The translations under genes were made by a program, and so were the position numbers. The notes below the pieces were generated by a model, which had not been told where the DNA came from, ran no database searches, and worked only from the letters and a program-made list of their open reading frames with translations. From Galaxea fascicularis (taxonomy: Eukaryota > Cnidaria > Anthozoa > Scleractinia > Euphylliidae), in contig OX419342.1 in NCBI GenBank assembly GCA_948470475.1, forward strand, positions 22,835,077 to 22,899,076: a DNA stretch of 64,000 bases, written 5' to 3'. Shown here one piece after another: positions 1 through 10,743 of this stretch. Numbering within the stretch: the stretch's first letter is position 1; the number at the start of each line of letters is the position of its first letter.

Positions 1-1172
1 TCTTTTTGGCTAAAGTAATGGCGCTCCTTTCTCTTTGTATCCGTTTGATCCTTATAATTGTCTTCGGCCTTGTTGCGCTTGAGCCATTTTTGGATCGAAT
101 CGATCAACCTTTCCATGTTCCAATCTTCCCAGCCTTCGTCTGTCCTCACTAGATCGGGTTTCACTTGGGGGAGCTTGTTTAGGGTTGACAGAACGAAACC
201 CTTGAGCATCTCTCCCTCTCCTAAAGTTTGTAACGCGTCAAAATTCTTGCTCAACTTCTCATAAAATTCGCGCACCCTTTCGTAATTTGATCCTCTAGTC
301 ACTGGCAAGTTAATTATCTCTTCCATATGTGCATCGACAACAGTTTTACTCTGGCCAAACTCAGTTTTCAACCTGTCCCATGCGGTTTTGTACCCCAGCG
401 CACCCGGCTTTATATTAGCTAACCTACTTCTCACCTTAGGGGCCACCAGCTCCAAAAGATATCCGTATTACTCCTCGTCGGATAATGGCTTGTTGTGTAT
501 TTGTGATGTAAACATGTTCTGAAACCTGATCCAGTCAACTGGAGTGCCATTGAAAGGGGTTATCTTGAGCTCTGGCAGCTTCGCGCGGGCGGCTTTCGCG
601 GCTTTTTCCATATCGATTTTCTTTTCCGCCAACTCCAATTCTGCTCTCATCTTTTCTTCCCAAAGTTCCTTCTCTTGTTGTTGGATTTCGCGCCTAAATT
701 GCTCTTCCTGCTCGAATTTGGCTCTGAGTTTCTCCTCTTCGGCCTTTTGACTTTTCCTTCGCTCTCGTTCTTCCAAGACCTTGCTCAGCTTGGTTTTCAT
801 TTCCAGAAGCGGCGCGTAGGTGGCCTTCAGGTCCTTTTTCCATTGTCTCACGGCTCTCTGCGTTGATATTCCGCGATCGATTTTCAGTTCTTGAAGTGTT
901 GAGATAAGGTCGTTTAGGCGGTCTTGAATTTCATCTGTTCGCTTGTTCGCTGTAATCGTAGCTTTCTAACAGCTCATCGCCCTCCTCTAAGTAGAACTTA
1001 AGTTTGTCAATTTCTTTCTTGATTTTCTTCTCGAGATCTTGTTCTTGTTCTGAAATGTCCGTCTCCTCTTGGTCGGATTTCTCTTTGTCTGAGTCTCCCA
1101 TGTTTGCACGAGGCCTTGTGTTGAAAATTCCACTCCTTTTCTCCCGGCGTATCCTGGTCCCGGCACCAGTTA
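1..1172 (-). mobile_element. BEL/Pao LTR retrotransposon, gag 5' part, decayed
   Basis: On the minus strand a gag-like protein starts at an ATG near 1099-1101 (acidic, Lys/Glu-rich start MGDSDKEK) and runs off the left edge. It has a charged coiled coil (about 640-850), then a DUF1759-type segment with the typical LPxLxIxPFxGxPxDWxRF pattern near 525-575, followed by a stretch readable to position 1. This order is known for BEL/Pao gag. Two lesions are visible: a one-base frame change near 936 and an in-frame TAA at 468-470. The element is therefore dead here. Only gag is inside the window; pol would lie to the left. It is unrelated in strand and function to the collagen genes that follow. 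Confidence 0.75.
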
Positions 1173-1429
1173 TGTCCCGAAGTTGTACGGCACACAAAAG
1201 CACTCACGAGTTACTGACAATTCCCGGGTTTAATTAAGCGGCCGTCGCTTAGCGACGTGCCGCTTTTAGTAATACCCATTATTTGTCGTGTCCGTCGTGA
1301 GGCCCGGGTCCCTCTCGGCTGGAGCTGCAAGAATTTTTTTTTCGCCTGCACTGAGAGTTGATCGCGCGACCTCGGGATCTCTGATCAAAAGTTCACCTTG
1401 TGCGCTTATCACTTGCGCCACTCAGACAT
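1173..1429 (-). repeat. Putative 5' LTR and primer-binding site of the BEL element
   Basis: On the minus strand, just before the gag start, the sequence TGGTGCCGGGACC (plus 1156-1168) looks like a primer-binding site, four bases after a stretch ending in ACA. A TGT...ACA unit can be drawn from 1429 down to 1173, but the second LTR is outside the window, so the outer limit is a guess. The segment includes a GC-rich hairpin near 1236-1262. Confidence 0.35.
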
Positions 1430-2911
1430 GGGTCAACTGAATATGTTAATTTTACAGTACATAAGGCATGGCAGTCACGCATCCGGTTTGTTACGCAAAC
1501 AAATATCCTTTGTGTTTACTCGAGAAAGAGGATTGACAAATTCCAGAAAATCGAACAATTTATCTGATCTAAACTACGATATTATCATAAGGATATGCTA
1601 AACGATTCCCAAGACCTTTGTTGCCTTTCAACTTCAGCTGTAAACAACACGAACCACGCACTTGAAATGATGATGCAATCTTTGGGTAGCGGGGAAATTC
1701 CCCAGAGGTTTGGGCAAACACCGAACCGCAAAGTAATTCTTTCATATCAAAAAAAAAAAATTCTATGGAACCTATCCACGGACTTAAAATGAATTATATC
1801 GGGCCTTTGTGATTGTCATGTAGTTGATCTGTAACACAACGGCCAAATCCTCTTCGAGAATTACACCCGAAGCGAGTACTTGAAATGATCTGAAATGATG
1901 GTGCAATATTCGTGTCACGTAACAAGTTGATAGTCACGCAAAGCCGACAGCCACAGAGCACGTCGTATGGCCTGCGTAAAATGAAGCTTGATTTTAAGAA
2001 AAATATAAAGGTCTAGGGTATGTCACAACACATCTTGATCAAAATATCATAACCTGAATGTGTTTAAATCGTCGATTTCCCCGACTTATCAAAGAAATCG
2101 AAAGGCCGCTCATTTGGTGTTTCGGCAGTTTGTTTCTACTAAATACCCATTGAATCTCCATGTAAAATTGAAAAATCGCTCTAAAGCTCAACGATTAGTC
2201 AAACTAATACCTAAAAAAAAGCAGAAGAAACAGAAAAAGAAAAAAGAAAAACCAAAGAGGGTTGCCGTTGCTAGGAGTTGAACCCGGGACTTCCTGATCG
2301 GTGGGGGATAGACGTACCATTCGGCCAAGCCCTCTATGAATAAGTAATGAGGTGAAAATTTAAATTTTATAACCATTCTGCTCATGCACTGGTTCAGAAA
2401 AAGTAGGACTTTTGCCCAGAGATCAGAAATGAAATGGACAGACACCGAACCGTAAAGCAATTCTTTCATAAATTAAATCGAAGACAGATCTATCGAGCTG
2501 ATCTAAGGTGAAACTGATTATATCAGGCCTTAATGATTGCGATTTAGTCTATTTGTAAGACATTGGCCGAATTGCGTAACAAGTTAATCGTCGCGCATCA
2601 CGCTACTAAAAGTGTCTTGGACAGAACTGTTTACTCAAAATTTTAAATTACAACCGACCTAAACTTACATCCTAAGGATAAAGGCGGTCCAAATGGCCAA
2701 AACGGCCGCTTGAAAATTCTGAGAATTTCTTGTTATGAAAATGAAACAAAAATTACAAAATAACTGGCCTCACGATCCTCGTATTGTTTGTGTTGTGTCT
2801 CCTCGAAAAACCTCCTCTCTTTCACAATACTCCTTGGTTTCCTATTACAATTTCACTTATCAATCATCTGACATACGGTTGTAACGCTAGATAGTCACGC
2901 TAGTTCCGCTC
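1430..2911. other. No recognisable gene; old repeats
   Basis: AT-rich sequence with only short ORFs. The A-rich run at 2210-2255 gives a lysine-rich spurious ORF. Apart from the tRNA-like piece at 2262-2340 nothing is recognised. No membrane-spanning first exon for collagen copy 1 was found here. Confidence 0.5.
2262..2340 (-). repeat. tRNA-like SINE head, degenerate
   Basis: The minus strand carries a box A-like TGGCCGAATGG and a box B-like GGTTCAACTCC at tRNA spacing, of the leucine/serine type. No good acceptor stem can be drawn, so this is a relic of a tRNA-derived repeat and not a tRNA gene. Confidence 0.4.
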
Positions 2912-3047
2912 ATTCTGGTGGTTGTAAGAGTATAAATGATGCCATCGTTCCAATAGCCAATCATTTTGATGATTTCTGATTTATTCATTCGTTTCCCTTT
3001 TCTTTTAATTACTTTCCAAATTACGATCATTAATCCTTAATTTTTAG

Positions 3048-3144
3048 CTCTTTGGCCCAGCTTCAAACATTACTTGATGAAAGTTTATCTGAATTGAACT
3101 CTAAACCACGACTCTCTGAAACCAACTCGTCAGTCTTACCCTAA
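3048..3144 (+). other. Conserved exon-like block, probably a relic coiled-coil exon
   Basis: After a good acceptor (TTTTTAG) one frame codes 31 leucine-zipper-like residues beginning SLAQLQTLLDE and ends in TAA. The same block is at 17887-17976 and, on minus, 31757-31661, always with the same TAA. The splice phases needed to join it to the neighbouring phase-0 exons do not fit, so it is more likely a lost exon than a used one. Confidence 0.3.
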
Positions 3145-3313
3145 ACGTTAGAAAAGAACTACTTCACAGGTCTCTTATCTCTTTTACCAGTTGAATTAAC
3201 AAAACACTGCCATGTTTACCAAGGCACAACTTTTGGGTTTTCTTGCCTGGCGCTCAGCTGTGAAATCAAGTTGATTTTAATCTTTGCATATGATTTTCTT
3301 TCTGACGTTGCAG

Positions 3314-4158
3314 AACCAATTACAGCAAGACATACAAAGTACAAAAGGTGATTTAAGCGTTATGAATAGAAACATTGTTGGTACAAAAGACAAAGTCTCA
3401 CAGATAGAAAGCCGGGCAAATAATTCCATTAGCAAGGTAAGTAGTTTGACCTCCGTTTAAGTTGTAAAATCGCTTTGTTTGATGTCTTGCAAAACCTTTG
3501 GTATGCCTAAGAAACAGAAAGGCCAGACGAATTTCTAGCCAGAGACATTCCGTATAAAAGTTTAAAGAATGCTTCTCTGGTTTCTATTATATATTCTGAA
3601 ATACAAAGGCGAGGACTAAATTTGGACAGATTCTTGGTGATCAATTCCCAAAAATCCAATTTTTTTTGCCATTATTTTTTTTTCCAAGATTAAAAGTTTG
3701 TTTCTTAAGGGAACAGTATGATCGAAAGACAGAGAAGAATCATTTTTACGAAATTAAGTCATCGTCTAGATCTTGTCGATCTCAAACGCTTCGTAACTCA
3801 ACTTTGCACGTGAGTTAACGTTAAAACTTTGACTTCTTACAGCATTATAAATGCGTTGCCAGTTTACTAACAAGGGAATTGCGATGCAGATATTTCCTAC
3901 ATTGTATTTAAATGCATTATCCTTTAAATTTGCACGTATCAGATTCAAAACATGAGTCAGCAGCTTCATGCTTCTGTGAGTGCGATAAACGTGAGCTTCT
4001 TTCCAGAACTGGACACAGCGAGAACAAGTTTTGACTCATAAAAGTTCACTTCAACATTGTTCTTTTTTCAGTTGAACAACACCACTCAAAACCTTGCGAT
4101 TGCTGATAGTTCCTTGAGAAATCTGCTTCAGACAGTCAACAGCTCTTTGAGTGCACAG
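3314..4158 (+). pseudogene. Collagen copy 1: coiled-coil exons, broken
   Basis: Three coiled-coil exons of the family are present: 3314-3436 (41 codons, begins NQLQQDIQ), 3943-4038 (begins IQNMSQQL) and 4072-4158 (29 codons, begins LNNTTQNL). First and third have proper AG/GT borders and phase 0. The middle one has lost its splice donor: after the codons for TSFDS it runs into TAA at 4039-4041, because a deletion joined the exon body to the far end of the next intron; copy 2 still has the donor at 18867. A transcript could survive only by skipping this exon. No transmembrane first exon is seen upstream. These exons came with the duplicated block and may never have served this copy. Confidence 0.65.
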
Positions 4159-4840
4159 GTGGGTAAATTGTATTGCTTGGGTGTCCCAAGTATAAAATCC
4201 AAGGCCTCAAAAGTGCAATCGGTCTCTAATGCCGGGTTTGGGGCAGGAATAGTCATGGTCGCAGACCATTAAAACTGAACCAACGTGCATAGCAAACTAC
4301 GCCAAATCAAGGACGCCCCAGCATACTCTCCCACGGGGTCTCGTTTAAACGATTCGTCGGATCTGTGAGCAAGTTATTATCGTTCGTCAAGCTTTGGGAT
4401 TCAGAATACCACTGATATCAACATTTCAACGCGGATATTTTATTTAGCTTTGTGAATTGGTCTCTCAAGACTAACATTAAGTTATCCTGGGTTAACAAAA
4501 TTTCAAGCTTAATAATAATCACTGGATTTACTGACTTCCTAAATAAATATCCCAGTTTGTCTAGAGTAATAATTTCTTGCTTCTACCACGCGCGTCTTCT
4601 TCCGAGTCTCAGATCATACGGTGTTTTAGAAATGAAAAGTCGTGTAACAGCCAAAATAACAGCATTGGTACATGTATTTATATTTATTTTTTCTTCTTCA
4701 CCAACTGCAAATAGTCGAGTCAATCACATACATTGTAAAGAGGAACAAGAGGTGCGGATCACCTGTTTTGAGCTACTGTACTGCCTGCTCGAGCCACGTA
4801 GAAGCACTTGTGGAAACCGACTTAAGAGAGCACCAAAATT

Positions 4841-5261
4841 TCGCACTTGTTCGAAAAGTATTGTGTCCTTTTTTGTTCTTTTTTCCAAATGCTGGCTTTT
4901 TATAGGGTTCCAAACATACGAAAAAGTAAGCATCATTTGGTACACGACCGACTTGAGGAGCACCGTGGGTCTATTCTTGAATTGACGTCACAATCCACTT
5001 TGCGTGCCACTTTACTTTATTCATTTGATTTATTATGATTTTATTAAACTTATTTAAAAAACTATTTAAAAATTATTTGCGTGCATGTTTTTTAGACTTA
5101 ATGCGATCCACCTCAGTTTGTGACGTCAAGTCAAGAATAGACCCACGCCCCTTCTTACTTGGTCGTGTCCCAAATGACGGTTATTTTTTTCTAAGTTTGG
5201 AAGCCTATAAAAAGACAACATTAGGAAGAAAAGGGCGCACTGCTTTTCGAACAAGTACAAT
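4841..5261. repeat. Fold-back element in collagen copy 1
   Basis: Two arms of about 150 bases are inverted copies: ACTTGTTCGAAAAG at the left returns as CTTTTCGAACAAGT at the right, and the inner GTGGGTCTATTCTTGA returns as TCAAGAATAGACCCAC. It lies just past the homology breakpoint at 4733 and before the next exon. No ORF of note. Confidence 0.65.
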
Positions 5262-5390
5262 GATCTATTTTAGCGAAAAAATATTTTGGGTTTAGGTGCA
5301 CTTTAACGCCCTCAACTTGCAAATCTGTCTTATCGCTCCTTCGCAAAACGTTTTACCATAACTTTTTTTCATCAATTTTATTGTTTACAG

Positions 5391-8253
5391 TTGGCAGAGA
5401 TGAAAAGGACATACGATCGATATAATGACGACATCGATAACGCAATCGTCGCCATGAACGGCACTATTGCTCAAAAGGTAAGTTTCATTACAATCCTTCG
5501 TCAATTCTACACTTTTATTCAAGAAACCTTACTTTGTCCCATGAAACTCGAGTTGTAAATGCAGCATATAGGTAAGAACATTGGCAATGTGAGTGAGGAA
5601 CTGCCTCAACTGTAAATACCGTCAACCTGGCCGGTGAGATGTGCGAGCTCATGGCTAATTGCCGAAAGCCTGTACCGTCAAAAGTACGTTGCAACAATTA
5701 AAATGAGGAATGCTGAGCATTGGAATTCTTTGGTGAGATACTTTCCTTAAGGTTATCTTAAATTCTCAATGTGAAATAGCCAGAGGGTTATACTTTGGGG
5801 TGGGTACGTGGTCTTAAATTGCTTGAATACCTCCAAGCTATGGTGATAGAACTTTCATATCCCATGATAAGTTCAAATCATCTCTCTCTGGATATGCTTC
5901 CCAAACTGGAATGATATTGTGATGCGACAAGGGAAAAACATTCTTTCTTAGCAGCCGTCATTTTGATATCACGGAAACTACGGAAAATGGTCAAAATTGA
6001 GAAGAAAATATCACAAACGATAATGGAACGGTTATAGTGTTTTGGGCACGGAAAAAGTCAGCTTAAAGTGTTTCATCAAAAGATGGAAAAACTTAAATCT
6101 CTGGTAATTTTGTTGCTATGGTAACGATGGCGTGTTATACCAATTTTTTGCTAGATAATTATGAAATTAAGAGATTTTGGTGACTTCTGCTTTTCTGCAA
6201 TTGGTGATTAGCTGTACTAAAATGCGACTGATCAATATCAAGTTTTCACAACTTCGCACGTTTCATCAGAAAATGATAACTTTAAAAAATGGTTACTCCA
6301 TAACATGAATCCTCAAACGAGATGTTTTTTCTTCTGAAATCATAGTTTCTTTTATTTTTAGGTAACTATCAAAAAGTTAGACTCTGGACCTATTGGCGAG
6401 AGAGGGAGGAATGGAACTAGAGGATCTCTCGGAGATAGAGGATCGACGGGTCCCAAAGGCGAAAATGGCACAATAGGCCCCAAGGGTCCGAAAGGAGAAA
6501 AAGGGGCAACGGGCGAAAGCGGTTTTCCGGGGACCAATGGCGGTAAAGGGCCTAAAGGGGACAAAGGAAGCCAAGGCCCAAATGGAGATAACGGCACCAT
6601 TGGACAAGTGGGAGAGAAGGGCGTGCCGGGACCAAGAGGTATCGGAAACTTCAGCTGGTGTCAGCAAAAGGTGAAAACTGAAGAAAATCGAGGAACAGTT
6701 ACCGTTCGCGATTCTTCGGTAAGTTTCAAAGAGAGCAATTAGTCAACAGTGTCAGGACCCCATCACTAGGAGCGTACAACTGCCCTATATTCCTGTCACA
6801 GCGTTTTCACAGACCGATTTATTTTTAGTTTGAGTTTGCCGCGAATATAGGACTCCCTCGGGAGCCTCATTCTCTCGTGCGAAACGTTTCCTCGACCCTT
6901 CTATTGTTCTAAAGTTTCTCTGCGAAGCTAAGAAACTTTAAAACAATAGAAAGGTGATGATGATGCGGTATCACGTGTACCAGAACTACCTTTTTTCACG
7001 GGAAAGATAGTCTAAAAATAAATCGCTCTGTAAAAATACCGTGACAAAAGCTTAGTATGGGAGTTGTACGCTCCTAGTGATGGGCTCCTGACAGTGTATA
7101 TAACAAACTAGGCTGCTGCCCTCTAAGGCGCCACTTGAAGTCTGTCTGAGCCACTAGAGTAAAATTAAAGTAACAGCGACTTAGTTTCAGTTGAGTGATG
7201 TGGTAAGGCCAAAACCAAAGTACTGTGTAGTTACTGACTAGTACAACAAAGGTAAGAATAGCAAAGCGCCAATCAGGATTGGCACCAAATACATCCTCTG
7301 AATTTTCTAAGTCGTTAAATCTGTGTGAAGATATTGCTTCTTTAACAACTAGGTAAAACGTACTGAACATTTCTAACCTATTTCTTCATCCAACACAAGT
7401 GCATAATTATAATACTAGATTTTCAGAGACTGGTAGTCCTAACATTAAGTATTCCAGAACAAATCAGCTAAAACACTCATTTTCTAGTTTCGGTGCAAGG
7501 ATTTGGAACAGTATTCCTCAAAGTATCCGAGTACCCCCTAAACATAAAATTAAGGCCTCTTTACATCAGCTCGTTTTACATATTTTGGAATTGGAGGATA
7601 CTTATGTTGACACACCTACTTTAATTAATAAATTAAGTATGTAAAATAGGTTTGTAATTTTGTAAGCTGTATTGTTATAACTTCAGTTCATCTCTGCATC
7701 GTTTATATAGCTCTATCTTTTCTTTCCTTTTCCTACTTTCCTTTTCTTAAAATGAATACTCAAACTAGCTTTATTTAACTGCAATTACTATTTTATCTAT
7801 TGATCTATTTATTTATTCAAAGAGTATATCGTATTCATTATATCTCTTTACTTATCCCATACTCATAATTATATTTACTCTTAAAACAGTCCTTCTCGCT
7901 ACCCGCCTAGATTAGCTTTAGCTGTTTGCGGGTTAGCGCTGTTGTGTATTATGTTGGCCCGGTCAATTTTATAAACTTGAAACTTGAAACTGTAAAATAA
8001 ATAAATAAATAAATAAATAAATAAGCTGTCGGGATGATGAGATTATTTCGGTATTTTTTCCTTTTCATTTTCACAGAACACAAAAATAATAGGAGCGTTT
8101 TGCACAACAGACCAAAAAGGTACTGAAGCCAACTTGGAAGGGACTCCGTCTGTGTCCAGTCCGAACGAGTACAGATGTCAATGTGGAGGAGACCCTTCTA
8201 CAACAGCAAAGTGTATAATGTATTATATGGAGTGTCCCATAAGAGCCCCATAA
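5391..8253 (+). CDS. Collagen copy 1: last coiled-coil exon, collagen domain and C-terminal domain
   Basis: Three phase-0 exons with clean borders. 5391-5477 (29 codons, starts LAEMKRTY) is a coiled coil not found in copies 2 and 3. 6362-6718 (119 codons) carries an uninterrupted Gly-X-Y run from about codon 9 to 93, rich in GPKG and GEKG, then GIGNFSWC and a short non-collagen stretch. 8077-8253 codes the end: Cys, a CxC pair (YRCQC), Cys and MECP, stop TAA at 8251. This Cys pattern equals that of copies 2 and 3, but the sequence is clearly diverged, unlike the 5' half of the copy. By family logic the product is an extracellular trimeric collagen tail; whether a membrane exon is spliced on cannot be seen. 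The last intron has been invaded by a TIR element and a LINE fragment. Confidence 0.65.
6747..7096. mobile_element. Small TIR DNA element (MITE) in copy 1 last intron
   Basis: The ends are long inverted repeats: CAGTGTCAGGACCCCATCAC at the left, and the complement of CACTGTCAGGAGCCCATCAC at the right, continuing through AGGAGCGTACAACT and on to GATTTATTTTTAG. The CA(G/C)TG tips resemble hAT ends, but no clear 8-base target duplication is visible. A second inner hairpin lies at 6900-6950. Confidence 0.6.
7366..8031 (+). mobile_element. 5'-truncated LINE copy (3' end only)
   Basis: Matches the last ~85 codons and 3' UTR of the full LINE at 14540-15180 with few differences, starting abruptly at ACATTTCTAACCTATTTC. 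It ends in ACTTGAAACTTGAAAC and an (AAAT)n tail. The residual ORF (7399-7644) matches the C-terminus of the LINE ORF2. Typical of target-primed reverse transcription that stopped early. Confidence 0.85.
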
Positions 8254-8465
8254 CAACTGTCTGGACCACTGGAAAAGATTGCTTCTGTTAACTGTCGTAG
8301 GGTATACTTGTCTCCACCCGGAAAGATGCACTCAGGCGGACCCTGAGGTCCTTGGAAAACTGAATCATGAAACCATATGATCATTTTACGAGGTTTATCT
8401 TGAAATTGCACGATCGTCGCGTTGGAGGAACAAAACAGAATAGATAACACACAAAAAACACTCAT
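8223..8465 (-). CDS. Hypothetical small secreted protein, overlaps end of collagen copy 1
   Basis: An 80-codon minus-strand ORF begins with MSVFCVLSILFCSSNA, a plausible signal peptide, followed by a soluble-looking segment with two cysteines. A TATA-like TATAAGTA lies about 40 bases before the ATG. It overlaps the last codons of copy 1 on the other strand. No family is recognised and the length is close to what chance gives, so it may be spurious. Confidence 0.2.
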   Translation of the reverse strand: MSVFCVLSILFCSSNATIVQFQDKPRKMIIWFHDSVFQGPQGPPECIFPGGDKYTLRQLTEAIFSSGPDSCYGALMGHSI

Positions 8466-8540
8466 CTAACGACTACAACACTGACCCAGATGTTTTACTT
8501 ATAGCAGTGCTGGTGCAACCGAACAAGTTCCTTCAAATGA

Positions 8541-8865
8541 TAGCCTGCAGTGCAGGCGGATTTTGGCGGGGGCGAGTGGATATTCCCATCGGTTGTTCAG
8601 GCCGCCATCTTGAATTAGGAAAACAGTGGAGAGTTGGGGCGAGGTAAAAAGTTTACCAAGCCAGTGGGAGGGAGAAAGAAAAATTGGGGAGGGGGGAGGG
8701 GAAGGGGAAAGAAAAAAACGTTTATTTTTCCTTCCCCGTCCTCCACCCCCTCCGACATTCTCGCATCGCTTTCTCGCCCCAATTCTCCCAGTCTGCAACG
8801 AATCAAAAATGGCGGCTAAACACTCGAAAGATGAAAACCACCAAAACTGCCTGCACTGCAGGCTA
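8541..8865. mobile_element. Mutator-like MITE with 9-bp target duplication
   Basis: Perfect terminal inverted repeats TAGCCTGCAGTGCAGGC are at both ends, flanked by an exact 9-base direct repeat TTCAAATGA (8532-8540 and 8866-8874). A 9-base duplication is the mark of Mutator-type transposases. The body holds purine-rich GGGGAGGGGG tracts and no transposase, so it is non-autonomous. The purine/pyrimidine tracts give long spurious ORFs on both strands. Confidence 0.85.
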
Positions 8866-8885
8866 TTCAAATGATAATTAATGAT

Positions 8886-8985
8886 GTTTAATTGACCACT
8901 ATCCATGACGAGCTTTATTTTCAGGGACAATGAAATAATACTAATGAGCACGACTGAGATAAGAAACCTAACTGGCGGGAGGCAG
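8886..8985 (-). mobile_element. SINE fragment (3' part)
   Basis: On the minus strand it matches the tail of the SINE at 20547-20775: the CTGCCTCCCGCCAG box, TGTCCCTGAAAA and GTGGTCAATTAA follow in order. The tRNA-like head is missing. Confidence 0.6.
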
Positions 8986-10484
8986 ATCTTTATTCAATGG
9001 TTATCGCAAAGCAACTCGATGATAAAATAAAGTCATTTATTTTGATTGATAGTAGCTAAGACAACTTATACCCTTACCATTTCTCGACAGATTCTTCATT
9101 AGATATACATTAATTAGTAAATGATAAAACATTGGATAGTGTTTATGGTGCGCTCTGATTGGCTACTCAAACTCGGGATAGCAAGTCCTATTCACATCCG
9201 AGCAAATCGTGCGAGTGTTGACAGGAAGAAATGAGTTTAAAATCATCATTTTTTAGCTCTATTATCTCACTGTTTTAGAATATACTAAAACAATTAATTA
9301 TTCATCTCCACTTCGCTTAACATGACTGTTAAACACTCTTGGCGTAGTGCCGGTACGATTCAATATATGAAACTGTTATGCTTGTTTTATAGGCAACAAT
9401 TTACCACCTTAAGAACTTACCAAGCAAATTCAATAAGTTTTGTGAATATTAAGAACATTTTGCGTGAAGGTTGAACGCCACACCTGACAAGTCTCTATCT
9501 ATCAGTCACTGGTTCTGACATTCTGAAGTGGACTTTGTATACAGTCTGATCTGGTACAATTTGTCAGCTAATTGTTCTCTTGAAGACTGTTAGAATAGGA
9601 TGGTCTGAATATAAAGAACTCTGTAACTTGTATAACTATTCTATGAGACGTCAAGTATGTTTTTCCTCACACAACCAAAACTAATTTCTGCAAAAATTGT
9701 AACTACCACAATTGGTTCAATAGTCGCGTCTTGGGCAGTGATGTTAGGCCGTTGGCGTTTTTCTCCTTCGCCTCCAATTAAGAAATAACTTGTTTATGAG
9801 GGCCACTAGTTTGTCAGTTTTTAACCGTAAAGTGTTTTACCCTCGTTTAATAAATTTATCTTCATTATCTTCTTCTTCTTTTTCCACACGTTACATTGGA
9901 AGGGGACGTAAAAGAACCCACGCACTAATCGAAAAGAGTAGGGAACATAGTTCCTGGTGCTGTGGTCTGTCCTAATATACACCCAGGTTGCGTGGAGGAG
10001 GAGCGATGGGTTGACCACCTGTCCCCAAGAGCCTCTATCGGTCATGGAAACTAATTATAGGAGCTCGAGGCCCCAATGCGCCAGCAGGCGTGGAAAAGGG
10101 CTGAGTGAGTGAGTCGCGTCCTGGTGAAATCTTAAATTTTTTTAATGTGTAGGTCACCCGCGGCCGGTATATTTATATTTGTATTCTTAAGACAGCAACG
10201 TATGAGGGAAGGTTCCCTCTATCAAAACAAATTTGAATTGATCATGACAGGCCAACTTCTTTTGGTCTACATGAACGACACCTAAATAAGTATGGCATTT
10301 TTTGCTTTTCTGAAGGCGCTCGCACGAAAAAAAATTCAAATCTTGTCCCAACGGAAATAAATAAATCCAAAAGAGTTTAATCATGTTTTTTGGAAACGTT
10401 TGCTAAGGCCTGTATGATGACACAGTTTGAGGGATTTTGATTTTTCTATTTTGCATGGCTGTAGGTCATTTTTACAGACAACCG
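8986..10484. other. No recognisable gene between collagen copy 1 and the LINE
   Basis: Only short ORFs without recognisable domains. The stretch 9890-10120, with the GTGAGTGAGTCG end, has the look of a middle-repetitive element but its borders cannot be set. No upstream part of collagen copy 2's first exon (tyrosine motifs or ATG in frame) was found. Confidence 0.4.
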
Positions 10485-10743
10485 CTCTTAAGCCTGGCTG
10501 AAGATGCCCTCGGGCAGCAATAAATCTGCAAGCGGTTGATCGGTTGACTGGTTGATCATTTGACCCAGGGATGCAAATATCGGCATCTCTTTAGAACATG
10601 AGCGAGAGATAAACAAATGGCGACTGTGCAGCCGGAAAGCGATGAACATACCAACAGTATGTTGGTGTTCTGCGCATGTTCTGGTACTGTGCAGACGTGC
10701 CTTACTGAGCTCCACCGAAGTAGTGAAACATTGACAACCGATA

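Larger units (their letters stand above)
2912..4733 (+). repeat. Duplicated block shared with 17824-20057
   Basis: Exons and introns of this block match collagen copy 2 almost base for base. Homology begins at ATTCTGGTGGTTGTA (2912 and 17824) and stops abruptly after CAATCACATACA (4733 and 20057). Within it, copy 1 has lost the stretch that in copy 2 runs from the end of the fourth exon (18866) to about 19330. The block imports the coiled-coil exons of copy 1. Confidence 0.7.

Noticed and set aside
4452..4985. 177-codon ORF as a protein gene
   Set aside because: It crosses a duplicated intron and the left arm of a fold-back element, with no domain and no codon pattern.
8499..8951. 150-codon minus ORF and its plus-strand partners
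   Set aside because: They read through the purine-rich body of the Mutator-like MITE on both strands.
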